DNA of 64,000 nt from Tumebacillus amylolyticus (GTDB lineage: Bacteria > Bacillota > Bacilli > Tumebacillales > Tumebacillaceae), in contig NZ_JAEQNB010000002.1 in NCBI RefSeq assembly GCF_016722965.1, positions 425,541 to 489,540 on the forward strand, in the 5' to 3' direction. The translations under genes and the position numbers were made by a program. Position 1 is the first letter of the stretch, and each line of letters opens with the position of its first letter. A model generated the notes under the pieces. The model worked only from the letters and a program-made list of their open reading frames with translations, ran no database searches and was not told where the DNA came from. This document shows, in pieces, positions 42,999 to 51,223 of this stretch.

Positions 42999-43190
42999 TC
43001 AAGCGTAGAGAACGTGTACGCTGCCGCTTGGATCGAGCAGGGCGAATCGCACGTCGCGCAGGTCGTAGATTTGCAATTGGGACAAGGTCTCGCGCAGCCA
43101 CGGCTCGTTGAGACCGGCTTTCATGAGATTGTCGTAGCACATCTTGCCCGCTTGAATCAGTGGGATGTGCCTGTTCGAGGGAGCTTCCAT
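42999..43190 (-). CDS. Small protein resembling the C-terminal domain of DUF421/YetF proteins
   Basis: 63 residues with AGGAGG 10 bases before the ATG. PLIQAGKMCYDNLMKAGLNEPWLRETLSQLQIYDLRDVRFALLDPSGSVHVLY matches the soluble C-terminal subdomain of YetF-like membrane proteins (pattern GK-x3-NL-x-hydrophobic, then L-x-Q-x-I-x-D-L-x-x-V-x-F-A-x-L-x-P-x-G). The membrane helices that normally precede it are absent, and no such sequence lies upstream, so this is either a stand-alone domain or a remnant that kept its translation signals. Confidence 0.6.
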   Translation of the reverse strand: MEAPSNRHIPLIQAGKMCYDNLMKAGLNEPWLRETLSQLQIYDLRDVRFALLDPSGSVHVLYA

Positions 43191-43317
43191 AGGGCAAAAA
43201 CCTCCTTATGTTGTTAGCATGCACTTGGAGAGAAGTAAACATTCAGGGGAATAAGATCGGGCTCTGTCGGCATAGTGTTTGTGTAGCAAGTGAATTTTTG
43301 TTGAGGAGGAGACTGCC

Positions 43318-44151
43318 TTGCGGATAGGATTCATTGGGACCGGGAGTATGGGAAGCATGTTGATCCGCGCGTTTGTCCAATCCACGCTTTCCTCTGAGAT
43401 CCAGGTGGTCGCCTGCAATCGCAGCCCGGAAAAACTGGAGCAACTCCAGACGCGGTATCCGCAGGTGCAAGTCTGCGAAACTGCTGAAGAGACCGTGTCG
43501 GCGTCGGATGTCGTGTTTCTCTGTGTAAAACCGGGCGATGCACCCGGTGTCATAAACCAAGTTTCGCCATTTATTCGCGAGGACCACTATTTCGTTTCGA
43601 TCAACTCGCATGTTTTGTTGGAGGAGATGGAGGCGCTCCTCCCCTGTCGTGTCGCGAAGGTCATACCCTCGATTACGCAAGTGGCGCTGGCGGGCGTGAC
43701 GCTGGTGATGCACGGGAATCGGACGACGATTGAAGATCGGCATGAGGTGGAGTCGTTGCTTGAGGCGATTTCCAAACCCATCGTCGTGGAGGAAGCGGAC
43801 CTGCGTGTTTGTTCCGACCTGAGTTCTTGCGGGCCGGCGTTTTTGGCGGTGCTTTTGCAGGAGTTTGCGATGGCGGCGGTGCGTCAGGGCGGGATTCCGC
43901 GCGATTTGGCAGATGCGTTGGTGAAGGATATGACGCTGGGCCTTGGCAAGTTGCTGACGGAGGAAGGGTTTGAGTTTAGCGACGTCATTCGGCGGGTTTC
44001 GGTGCCGGGCGGGATTACGGCGGAGGGGATCAAAGTTCTGCAGCCGTCGATGTCGGGAATTTTTGATCAATTGCTGGTGACCACGAGATCGAAAGCGCAC
44101 GGGCATAAGGCCGCGCCGTGCAAGGTAGAGTTGACGGAGTATGAGGACTAA
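43318..44151 (+). CDS. comER: Pyrroline-5-carboxylate reductase-like protein, ComER type
   Basis: 277 residues, TTG start with GGAGGAG 8 bases upstream. Rossmann fold MRIGFIGTGSMGSMLIRAFV, then NRSPEKLEQL, VVFLCVKPGD, and the C-terminal dimer domain (SSCGPAFLAVLLQEFAMAAVRQGGIPRDLADALV). ProC makes proline; the ComER branch, named from the late-competence locus, lost clear catalytic assignment and shows VPGGITAEGIKVL. The choice of ComER over ProC is based on overall look and is not certain. Monocistronic with a terminator. Confidence 0.7.
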   Translation: MRIGFIGTGSMGSMLIRAFVQSTLSSEIQVVACNRSPEKLEQLQTRYPQVQVCETAEETVSASDVVFLCVKPGDAPGVINQVSPFIREDHYFVSINSHVLLEEMEALLPCRVAKVIPSITQVALAGVTLVMHGNRTTIEDRHEVESLLEAISKPIVVEEADLRVCSDLSSCGPAFLAVLLQEFAMAAVRQGGIPRDLADALVKDMTLGLGKLLTEEGFEFSDVIRRVSVPGGITAEGIKVLQPSMSGIFDQLLVTTRSKAHGHKAAPCKVELTEYED

Positions 44152-44160
44152 TACTTAGAT

Positions 44161-44202
44161 GAAAAAAGAGCTGTGCCCTGAGTGGGCCAGCTCTATTTTT
44201 TG
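44161..44202 (+). terminator. Terminator after the ComER-like gene
   Basis: AGAGCTG-CC and GG-CAGCTCT pair, with A-run and T6; also faces thiD. Confidence 0.8.
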
Positions 44203-44211
44203 TAATCGGGG

Positions 44212-45036
44212 TTAGTTTTTGTGGCGGTTGTTGTAGGCCCAGTGATTTGTGGGGCCGTGGCCGGCGCCGAGGCCGAGGGTGTCCCGAATGGCGCAGGTGA
44301 TGAATTCCTTGGCGGTGGCGACCGCTTCTCGGATCGGCGTGCCCTTGGCCAGTTCGGCGGTGATCGCAGCAGAGAACGTACAGCCCGTGCCGTGCGTGTG
44401 TTTCGTTTCATGTCTTGGCGAGACGTATTGCTCAAAGGTCTGACCATCGAACAGGATGTCGAGAGCATCGCCTTCGAGATGTCCGCCTTTGACGACGACG
44501 TACTTCGCGCCGAAGTCGTGGATGCGGCGGGCGGCTTCCTTCATGTCTTCCACCGTTTTGATTTCACGATTGATGAGAACTTCGGCCTCCGGAAGGTTCG
44601 GCGTGATGACGGTCGCGAGCGGAATCAGGTGGTCGATCAGCGCTTGTTGCGAGCTGTCTTCGAGGAGTTTCGCCCCGCCCTTGGCGACCATGACCGGGTC
44701 GACGACGAGGTTCGGGATGTTGTGTTGCTTGATCTTGCGAGCGACGGTTTCGATGATCGGCACTTGAGAAAGCATGCCTGTTTTCACAGCGTCTACCCCG
44801 AGGTCGGTGGCGACGGCGTCGATTTGCAGTTCGATGGCTTCGAGCGGCAAGTTGAAAATGCCGTGAACGCCCAACGTATTCTGCGCGGTAATCGCCGTGA
44901 GAGCGCTCATACCGTAGACGTTGAGGACGGTGAACGTCTTGAGGTCTGCCTGAATCCCCGCTCCCCCGCCGGAGTCGCTGCCTGCTATGGTTAACGCGCG
45001 CGCAACGCGAGATCGCGCCTGTTGTACGTCTGACAT
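44212..45036 (-). CDS. thiD: Hydroxymethylpyrimidine/phosphomethylpyrimidine kinase
   Basis: 274 residues. Phosphorylates HMP then HMP-phosphate for thiamine synthesis. ALTIAGSDSGGGAGIQADLKTF (the substrate and anion hole region), TAITAQNTLGVHGI, DPVMVAKGG, LITPNLPEAE-like segment (TVITPNLPEAEVL) and the catalytic THGTGCTFSAAITAELA with the Cys-containing anion loop are present. No TPP riboswitch is visible upstream. Monocistronic, next to tRNA-Arg on the other strand. Confidence 0.96.
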   Translation of the reverse strand: MSDVQQARSRVARALTIAGSDSGGGAGIQADLKTFTVLNVYGMSALTAITAQNTLGVHGIFNLPLEAIELQIDAVATDLGVDAVKTGMLSQVPIIETVARKIKQHNIPNLVVDPVMVAKGGAKLLEDSSQQALIDHLIPLATVITPNLPEAEVLINREIKTVEDMKEAARRIHDFGAKYVVVKGGHLEGDALDILFDGQTFEQYVSPRHETKHTHGTGCTFSAAITAELAKGTPIREAVATAKEFITCAIRDTLGLGAGHGPTNHWAYNNRHKN

Positions 45037-45164
45037 CTCTGGTTCCCCCTCTGGTGGAAATGCTATGGTTATTGTATCAGAATGTGGGGAGTTGCAAAAC
45101 GTCTGATGATCGTGTAATATATCAAGTGTTCCTCAGACGGGAAACACAAGTGGAACCCACGCAT

Positions 45165-45239
45165 GTGCCCATAGTGTATCGGATATCACGGTGGCCTCCG
45201 AAGCTGCAGAGACAGGTTCGACTCCTGTTGGGCACGCCA
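45165..45239 (+). tRNA. tRNA-Arg (CCG anticodon)
   Basis: Acceptor arms GTGCCCA and TGGGCAC pair over 7 bp; anticodon stem GTGGC/GCTGC with loop CTCCGAA gives anticodon CCG (reads CGG); T arm ACAGG-TTCGACT-CCTGT; encoded CCA at 45237-45239. D stem is short (GTG/CAC). A terminator follows 10 bases later. Confidence 0.93.
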
Positions 45240-45249
45240 AATGAGTTTG

Positions 45250-45290
45250 AGAAAAAGAGACTCCTTCCTCGCGAAGGGGTCTCTTTTTTT
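45250..45290 (+). terminator. Terminator after tRNA-Arg
   Basis: AAGAGAC-CCTT and AAGG-GTCTCTT pair, then T7. Confidence 0.85.
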
Positions 45291-45310
45291 GCTATCAAAA
45301 AAGCAGATGA

Positions 45311-45342
45311 AAAAACCCGTGTAGAGATGGCACGGGTTTTTT
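45311..45342. terminator. Terminator after the OppA gene
   Basis: AAAACCCGTG and CACGGGTTTT pair around TAGAGATGG; works on the minus strand. Confidence 0.85.
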
Positions 45343-45352
45343 CCAATCTGCC

Positions 45353-47014
45353 TTACTTCTTCCCTTGAATAAACGTCTCTTTCAAGTCATACTCCCCGCC
45401 GTAGGTGCGGGTTTGGAAGTTTTTCACGTAGGGTTTGGTGAGTACGGCTTGCCCTCGGAAGAACAGCGGGCCGACGGGCATTTCTTGCATGAGGACGGTC
45501 TCGGCTTTGGCGAGGAGGTCCATGCGTTTGTGCGAGTCGGATTCGGTGTGGGCTTGGCTCATCAGGTTGTCGAAGTCGGTGCTCTTCCACTCCGACGACT
45601 TGAAGCTGCTGCCCGACCAGTAGTTGTCGAGGAACGTCGCCGGGTCGTTGTAGTCCGCCCCGAAGCGGGAGATCGCGACGTCATAATCGTGCTGCCCCAT
45701 GCGTTGCAGACGCAGTTTGAACGGAACCGGGTCGATCTCCGCGTTGAGGCCGAGGTTTTGCTTCCATTGCGCTTGGAGGAACTCTGCTCCCTTTTGCCCG
45801 ACATCGCCTGCGTCGACGAGAATTTTGATCGTCGGCATTGAAGTGATGCCTTCCTCCTTCATGCCGTCCGCCAAGAGTTGCTTCGCTTTGGCGAGGTTGT
45901 CTTTGCGCTTGATCAGGTCGCCCGCCGTTTGGCGGTAGTCCCCGCCGTCGGCGTTCTGGATGCCGGACGGAACGAGTCCCGTTGCGCCCTTGGAGCCGTC
46001 GTTGTACACGAGGTTGGCGTACATCTCGCCATCGACTGCGAACGTCAGCGCTTGGCGAACTTTCGCGCTTTGCAGGAATTTGCGGTCATAGTTGAAGCTC
46101 AAGTACCCCGACGTCAACTGCGGCACCGTGGAGAAGTCCGGGTTGTTTTTGTACGTATCGACAAACGATCCCGACAGCGCCGGCGTGCGGTCGAGTTGGC
46201 CGGATTCGTAGAGGTTGGAAGCGGTGCCCGTGTCCTTCACGACTTGGAAGTGGACTTTGTTCAGCTTGACTTTGCCTTTGTCCCAGTAGGAGTCGTTTTT
46301 CTCCAACTCCACCGATTGCTCATGGTTCCACGCCGTCATCTTGAACGGCCCGTTGAACAGCAATTTGTCCGCATCGCCTGCGTACTTGTCGCCTTGTGCC
46401 TCGACGAACTTCTGCTCTTGCGGGAAGAACAGCGGGAACGCCATCAGCTCGGCAAAGAACGGAACCGGCTGGTTGAGGGTGACTTGCAGGGTTTTGTCAT
46501 CCAGCGCTTTGACTCCGACTTCCTCGCCCTTGCCGCCCTTGCTTTGGTTGTATTCCTCCGCGCCTTTGATCCAGTTGTTCATCAGGAACGCGTACTCGCT
46601 CTTGGTCTCCGGGTTCAGCGTGCGCTTCCAGGAATACTCGAAGTCTTTCGCCGTCACCGGGTCGCCGTTCGACCACTTCGTGTCGCGCAGATGGAACGTG
46701 TAGGTCTTGCCGTCTTGGGAGACGTCCCATTTCTCGGCAATCGCCCCTTGGGCTTTGTTGTTCGCATCGAGACGGGTCAGACCTTCGTTGACGTTCGACA
46801 GGACGGTGAATGCAATGCTGTCAATCGCTTTCGAGATGTCCAACGTCGGGATCTCGTCGTTCAACGGCAGAGAAATCTCTTGCGTCGCATCGAGAGCCGC
46901 AGACGTTGCTTGGGAAGCATCGGTCTTGGAATCACTGCTGCAACCGACCAGAGCGGTGCTTGCTAAAAAAGTTGCCGTGAGGGCAACGGTGAAGTTGCGT
47001 TTGTTTTGTTTCAT
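45353..47014 (-). CDS. Peptide/oligopeptide-binding lipoprotein (OppA family)
   Basis: 553 residues. Signal peptide with lipobox (MKQNKRNFTVALTATFLASTALVGC, Cys25) anchors it to the outer face of the membrane. The SBP_bac_5 fold is complete: EISLPLNDEIPTLDISKAID, NVNEGLTRLD, YTFHLRDTKWSNGDPVTAKDFEYSWKRTLNPET, FNGPFKMTAWNHEQSVELEKNDSYWD, VRQALTFAVDGE and the C-terminal GPLFFRGQAVLTKPYVKNF. Binds peptides for an Opp-type ABC importer, but no permease or ATPase gene is adjacent, so it must use a system encoded elsewhere. Strong own promoter. Confidence 0.95.
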   Translation of the reverse strand: MKQNKRNFTVALTATFLASTALVGCSSDSKTDASQATSAALDATQEISLPLNDEIPTLDISKAIDSIAFTVLSNVNEGLTRLDANNKAQGAIAEKWDVSQDGKTYTFHLRDTKWSNGDPVTAKDFEYSWKRTLNPETKSEYAFLMNNWIKGAEEYNQSKGGKGEEVGVKALDDKTLQVTLNQPVPFFAELMAFPLFFPQEQKFVEAQGDKYAGDADKLLFNGPFKMTAWNHEQSVELEKNDSYWDKGKVKLNKVHFQVVKDTGTASNLYESGQLDRTPALSGSFVDTYKNNPDFSTVPQLTSGYLSFNYDRKFLQSAKVRQALTFAVDGEMYANLVYNDGSKGATGLVPSGIQNADGGDYRQTAGDLIKRKDNLAKAKQLLADGMKEEGITSMPTIKILVDAGDVGQKGAEFLQAQWKQNLGLNAEIDPVPFKLRLQRMGQHDYDVAISRFGADYNDPATFLDNYWSGSSFKSSEWKSTDFDNLMSQAHTESDSHKRMDLLAKAETVLMQEMPVGPLFFRGQAVLTKPYVKNFQTRTYGGEYDLKETFIQGKK

Positions 47015-47065
47015 CAGGTAGGACCTCCAACTATCATTTCCGATAAAATTTATAGGAATGGCATG

Positions 47066-47094
47066 AGTATACCCCTCGTGTAAAAACCCGTCAA
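47066..47094 (-). promoter_or_regulatory. Promoter of the OppA gene
   Basis: On the minus strand TTGACG and TATACT are separated by exactly 17 bases; transcription would start about 45 bases before the ATG. Confidence 0.8.
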
Positions 47095-47109
47095 TTAAAA
47101 AGAAAACTT

Positions 47110-47153
47110 AAAAAAAAGCGAAAATGCCCCCTATTGAGGCAGTTTCGCTTTTT
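47110..47153 (-). terminator. Terminator overlapping the end of the DUF3298-like gene
   Basis: AAGCGAAA-TGCC and GGCA-TTTCGCTT pair on the minus strand, then T7; stop codon in the loop. Confidence 0.8.
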
Positions 47154-47769
47154 CATGAAGAACGCCGTCCCAAGGGATCTTGAATTCGGGCTGTCCCACG
47201 TAGCCTGCGGCAATCGCGTATTTGTCAAAGACGATGACCACTTCGCCGTCTTGCACGTAGAAGCCTTGGGTGTCTGAGATTCCGTGCCACTGGTCTTTGA
47301 AGTACGGAATGCCTTGGGCGATCCGCTCGTCGATTTGCTTGCCGATCTCTCGGTTCAACTTCTCTCGATACCCCGGCCCGAACAGTTCCTGCAAGGTGAT
47401 CACATGAGCCGTTTCACCGTTGTAGATGTTGTAAAAGTCCAAGTCCGGCTTGCTCGTCCCTCCCATTTGCGCGTCCGTGATAACTTCCATCGAAAAAATG
47501 TCGTCGCCCGGTTTCGACTTCACCTCATGGGTGATCGTCAGAGTAACGGGGATCACGGGAAAGCCTCTCTTGCGCAGGTCGTCTGCTTGTTGTTTCGCTT
47601 TTTGAATAAAATCGGCCTTGTCACGATTGGCTTTGGCTTGGATTTCGGCGTTGATTTTTTGCTGGTAGGCGGTGTCTTTCAAGCCTGAGATCACCGGGAC
47701 GTTGAGGTTCAACGAATAGAACATACAGGCCACGAGCAGACAACACTTGAGGATGATCAGTCCCCCCAC
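47131..47769 (-). CDS. DUF3298/PdaC-like extracytoplasmic protein
   Basis: About 210 residues. A short hydrophobic start (LIILKCCLLVACMFYSL) acts as signal or anchor, then NVPVISGLKDTAYQQKINAEIQAKANRDKADFI (N-terminal beta-hairpin repeat domain) and the DUF3298 domain with YNIYNGETAHVITLQELFGPGYREKLNREIGKQI, FKDQWHGISDTQGFYVQDGEVVIVFDKYAIAAGYVGQPEFKIPWD. This pair of domains occurs in RsiV anti-sigma factors and PdaC deacetylases as a lysozyme/peptidoglycan-sensing module. Start unclear: the GTG at 47769 overlaps AGGAGGTG; a CTG at 47760 is better placed. Confidence 0.8.
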   Translation of the reverse strand: MGGLIILKCCLLVACMFYSLNLNVPVISGLKDTAYQQKINAEIQAKANRDKADFIQKAKQQADDLRKRGFPVIPVTLTITHEVKSKPGDDIFSMEVITDAQMGGTSKPDLDFYNIYNGETAHVITLQELFGPGYREKLNREIGKQIDERIAQGIPYFKDQWHGISDTQGFYVQDGEVVIVFDKYAIAAGYVGQPEFKIPWDGVLHEKAKLPQ

Positions 47770-47795
47770 CTCCTTCGTGCCTTTATTGTTTCCCG

Positions 47796-47838
47796 AAAAA
47801 AACCTTCGTCCGGCAGAGTGCCGAACGAAGGCTTTTTT
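47796..47838. terminator. Terminator after the M1 peptidase gene
   Basis: AACCTTCGTCCGGCA and TGCCGAACGAAGGCTT pair with one mismatch, runs of A and T on both sides. Confidence 0.85.
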
Positions 47839-49546
47839 ATTTCACCCACGACGCGTAGAAGTTGGCGTCCGTCGGGAAGTACGACTCGGTGAAGCGCAGA
47901 AATTCCGGGGTCGTGATCTGTTTGTTTTGGTAGGCGTTGAAGTAGTCGTGCATGAAATGCAGGCTCGTCTGCAGCGGGTCGGTCGTCCCGCTGTTGCGTT
48001 TGAAGAGGTCCCACATCCGATACGCCGGTTGTGTGTAGTACGCTTGGAGCATGTCCGCTCGGTTCAATTCGGCAAGCGACGTGTGGGAGTTGAGGCTCGG
48101 TTTCCACTTGCGCTTGTAGCGAAGTTGGCGGAAGGCTTCCTGCTCCGGGGAGTTTTCCACGCCGTACATGTACAAGGACGTGGCCAACTCGGTCATGCCT
48201 TCATCGAGCCAACCTTCATGGAACGAGTCCGAACTCACCGTGAAGTTGAACCACTGGTGCGCAATCTCGTGGGCGACCGTTTCTTTGAAGAACAGCGGGT
48301 CATTGGGATTTTTCGTCGCTGGGACCGTCACGATGCCGGGGTACTCCATCCCGCCGTCGTTGGTCATGATGTCCAGTTGTTTGTGGGGGTAGTGTCCGAT
48401 GTTCTCGTCGTAAAAATGAACCGACTTTTTGGCGGCGTCGAAGATTTCTTGCAACGCCTCTTCCTGCCCGACACGTCCGAAGACGCGGACGTCTACGCCG
48501 TCGACCGTCGCATTCAGCATCTTGAGGTTCGGCGAACCGTCGATTTGCGCGTAGATTTCCTTGACGTTGTTCATCGTGAGCTCGCCCTTGTTGGTGCCAA
48601 GCGGCAGGTCGGCTTCGGACGAAGAGATGAACGAGTACCCTTTCGGCAGGTCATAGGAGAGTTTGAAGTCGCTGAAATCGGTGAAGTACGACTCCGAGAA
48701 CGGATAGTACGGGAACTTGTTCCAGCCCGATTCGTTGTAGGTGGCGAGCATCGGGTACCATTCGGCGAGTTTGTAGAGTTGCTCGGCGTCGTCCTTGGCA
48801 AATCGGTTGCCCGGTTGCGGGAGGGTGAAGGAATAGGTGACTTCGATCTCCGTTTTCTCACCCGGTTTCAGCGTCGTCGGAAGCTGGACGTCGAGGGTGT
48901 CTTTGCTGAGTTGGTACTGAGCTTGGGACCCGTTGGCTTTCAGGGAGTCGATTTTGACGCGGGCGTATTGATTGTTATCCGTGTGCGGAACCACGTTGGT
49001 GTTCTTGAATTCATCGGTGAACACATTCGGGATGAAGTAAAAAACGGCGTTGTCCCACGCCTGGTCCGAAACGTTCTCGACCTGAACTTTGGCGGTGACG
49101 TTGAATTCGTGCGCTTCGTTCATGGTGAGGTTGAGGTCGTAGGAAGCTTTGTCTCCGTTTTTCGCCCCTTGGGCGGTGAAGGTGTCGGGGTTTCCGATGG
49201 AGAGGCGGCCTTCGGATTCATTCCAGTTCAAGGTGTGGCCGAGGAGTTTTTCCACCAGTTGCAGCGGTATGTACGTCCGGTCTTCGCGCAGAGCAAGCGG
49301 AGCGGAGAGTTCCACGGTGGAATCCCCGACTCTCGCTTGTCGGGAGCCGATCTGCACTTGAAGGGCCTTGCTTCCTTCGATCAGCGTGGCGGTTGCGGTG
49401 GCGGATTCCCATTGGAGATCAGCGCCCAGTTGGTTGGCGAGAGCACGGAGCGGGACGAGTTTGACTGGTTTCGGTTCGCTGGCGATTGCCTGAGTAGGAG
49501 CGGTCACAGCCGCGATGAGGGCGAGGGCAAGAAGATGTTTTTTCAT
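47837..49546 (-). CDS. Secreted M1-family metallopeptidase with stalk domain
   Basis: 569 residues from the ATG at 49546 (AGGAGG 6 bases upstream). Signal peptide MKKHLLALALIAAVTAPTQA, then a copper-amine-oxidase-like N-terminal (stalk) domain (VPLRALANQLGADLQWESATATATLIEG, TYIPLQLVEKLLG) of about 90 residues. A beta-rich domain leads to the gluzincin core GGMEYPGIVTVPA and TVAHEIAHQWFNFTVSS with the third zinc ligand in GWLDEGMTELA. The Tyr stabilising the transition state lies further on (QAYYTQPAYRMW). Outside the cell it likely trims peptides. Monocistronic. Confidence 0.92.
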   Translation of the reverse strand: MKKHLLALALIAAVTAPTQAIASEPKPVKLVPLRALANQLGADLQWESATATATLIEGSKALQVQIGSRQARVGDSTVELSAPLALREDRTYIPLQLVEKLLGHTLNWNESEGRLSIGNPDTFTAQGAKNGDKASYDLNLTMNEAHEFNVTAKVQVENVSDQAWDNAVFYFIPNVFTDEFKNTNVVPHTDNNQYARVKIDSLKANGSQAQYQLSKDTLDVQLPTTLKPGEKTEIEVTYSFTLPQPGNRFAKDDAEQLYKLAEWYPMLATYNESGWNKFPYYPFSESYFTDFSDFKLSYDLPKGYSFISSSEADLPLGTNKGELTMNNVKEIYAQIDGSPNLKMLNATVDGVDVRVFGRVGQEEALQEIFDAAKKSVHFYDENIGHYPHKQLDIMTNDGGMEYPGIVTVPATKNPNDPLFFKETVAHEIAHQWFNFTVSSDSFHEGWLDEGMTELATSLYMYGVENSPEQEAFRQLRYKRKWKPSLNSHTSLAELNRADMLQAYYTQPAYRMWDLFKRNSGTTDPLQTSLHFMHDYFNAYQNKQITTPEFLRFTESYFPTDANFYASWVK

Positions 49547-49579
49547 AGAATTCCTCCTCATTTCTGTATGATTACCATT

Positions 49580-51223
49580 TTATAGGAAAATGAGGAGGAT
49601 GGACAGCAGAATTCCGAGTCCCATCGTCAACCAGTCCGCTCGATGGAGTTGTAAGCGAAGGCTTTGCGTGCGCTTTTTTCCAAAGTCTTGGTATCCGCGG
49701 GCTTCCATGGCGGTGGAGAGCTCTTCGCCGAGTTGGAGCACGGAGAGCAAGAGCGGGATGACCAGCACGGGAATGTCTCGGACGCGCAGGCCGCCGAGTT
49801 TGGCGTTGGAGCGTCCTCGGGCGCGAGTGATGCGGGAAAAACGTTGCAGTTCGCGCAGTATGACCGGGATGAAACGAAGCAAGAGCGAGACGGCGAGGGC
49901 GAACGCTTCGACAGGAAGTTTCAGACGTGCCAGGGGGGCGAGGGCTTGTTCAAGAGCGCGTTTCATCCGCAGTTGGCCGGTTGTGGCGGATAGCAGAAAG
50001 CCGAGAATCAGGACGAGCAGGACTTTGAAGACACGGGTGAACGTGTACAGGGCCGAGTCGAGTGAAAAGCCGAGACCTCCTGAGAACTGCAAGCCGGAGA
50101 GGACGACGGAGAACGCCAAGAACCAGAGAAACGGCTTGATGACGCGGAGCAGTTCGCGATAGGAAGATTGGGAAGCGAACAGAACCGCGAGAGTCAGGAT
50201 GGTCCCGACGAGCAGGCCGAGCCATGTGGATTGCATCAGCAGCCCGACCGACAACGCGACATAAAATACCCACTTGCCACGGGGGTCGAGGCGGTAGATC
50301 AAAGGTTTCGAGGCGGGGGTTAACTCGGGAGGTGTGGTTGGGGTCGACTGGGGCTTCGTCTCTACTTTTATTGCAGACCCCTCATGCCCTACGTGCCTGT
50401 CTCTTTCGTGCAACTGCCTCGCAATCTCTGCCGCGAGTTGGTCTGGGGAGAGCACGCCTTGCGGAAGTTTGAAACCGCGTTGGCGCAGGTCGATTACTGT
50501 CTGTAGGCTTTCCGGGAGTCCAATCCCTGCTTCGTGCAAGACGTTTGGATGGGCGCACAGTTCATCCGGAGTCGTGTCCGCGAGAATCTGCCCACCGGCT
50601 ACCACCAGCACTCGATCTGCAATCGGGAAAAAGGCGTCGAGGTCGTGTGTCACGATCACGAGCCCTCCCCCCGCCTGTTGCTCCACCCACTCCTGACACC
50701 ACTTCACCAAACCGGTCGTACTCTGCGGGTCCAACCCCGCCGTGGGCTCGTCGAGAAACAGCCAAGAGGGCTCGACGGCAAGCGTCGTTCCTAACGCCAC
50801 GCGCCGTTTTTGCCCACCGCTCAACGTCAGCGGAGATTGAGGGAGCAAGTCCAACGACAGTCCCATCGCCTGAAGCGCGTCTCGCGTTCGACGCCCGACC
50901 TCGTCCTTCTCCAACTTCAATGCCTTCAACGAATACGCAAACTCTGCCTCCACCGACTTGGCGAACAACTGCTGTTCCGGCGATTGAAAGACGACGCCGA
51001 TGTCGTTTTGCACCGTTCGGTTCACCCGATTTCCATCCCAGAGCGGCAGGTCGCCGTACTGCACAGAACCGGTCGTCGGTTTTTGCAAGCCGGTCAGGAC
51101 ATCGAGCAGCGTTGACTTGCCCGCCCCCGTTCGTCCGATCAACAGCGTGATGCCGCTCCCGATTTCACAGGAGACGTTGCGCAAGATTCCCTGCCAATTG
51201 ATCCCTTCCAATACAATCTTCAT
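49580..51223 (-). CDS. Fusion of ECF transporter ATPase (EcfA) and transmembrane T subunit (EcfT)
   Basis: 547 residues in one frame. Residues 1-~285 are a CbiO/EcfA ATPase: Walker A IGRTGAGKST, Q-loop VFQSPEQQLF, signature LSGGQKRRVALG, Walker B WLFLDEPTAGLDP, H-loop VIVTHD. A ~40-residue Ser/Pro/Thr linker (ETKPQSTPTTPPELTPASKP) follows, then residues ~310-547 form an EcfT/CbiQ protein with five membrane segments and the coupling motif AMEARGYQDFGKK. EcfA and EcfT are normally separate. Overlaps the upstream ATPase gene by 4 bases (ATGA). Likely energises BioY, encoded divergently. Confidence 0.93.
   Translation of the reverse strand: MKIVLEGINWQGILRNVSCEIGSGITLLIGRTGAGKSTLLDVLTGLQKPTTGSVQYGDLPLWDGNRVNRTVQNDIGVVFQSPEQQLFAKSVEAEFAYSLKALKLEKDEVGRRTRDALQAMGLSLDLLPQSPLTLSGGQKRRVALGTTLAVEPSWLFLDEPTAGLDPQSTTGLVKWCQEWVEQQAGGGLVIVTHDLDAFFPIADRVLVVAGGQILADTTPDELCAHPNVLHEAGIGLPESLQTVIDLRQRGFKLPQGVLSPDQLAAEIARQLHERDRHVGHEGSAIKVETKPQSTPTTPPELTPASKPLIYRLDPRGKWVFYVALSVGLLMQSTWLGLLVGTILTLAVLFASQSSYRELLRVIKPFLWFLAFSVVLSGLQFSGGLGFSLDSALYTFTRVFKVLLVLILGFLLSATTGQLRMKRALEQALAPLARLKLPVEAFALAVSLLLRFIPVILRELQRFSRITRARGRSNAKLGGLRVRDIPVLVIPLLLSVLQLGEELSTAMEARGYQDFGKKRTQSLRLQLHRADWLTMGLGILLSILLIFL

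Noticed and set aside
45037..45160. TPP riboswitch upstream of thiD
   Set aside because: No CUGAGA or ACCUGAUCUGGAU-type core is present in the short upstream region.
49580..51223. EcfA-EcfT joined by a frameshift error
   Set aside because: The frame is uninterrupted, the linker is a typical low-complexity hinge, and both halves are complete, so a true fusion is the simpler reading.
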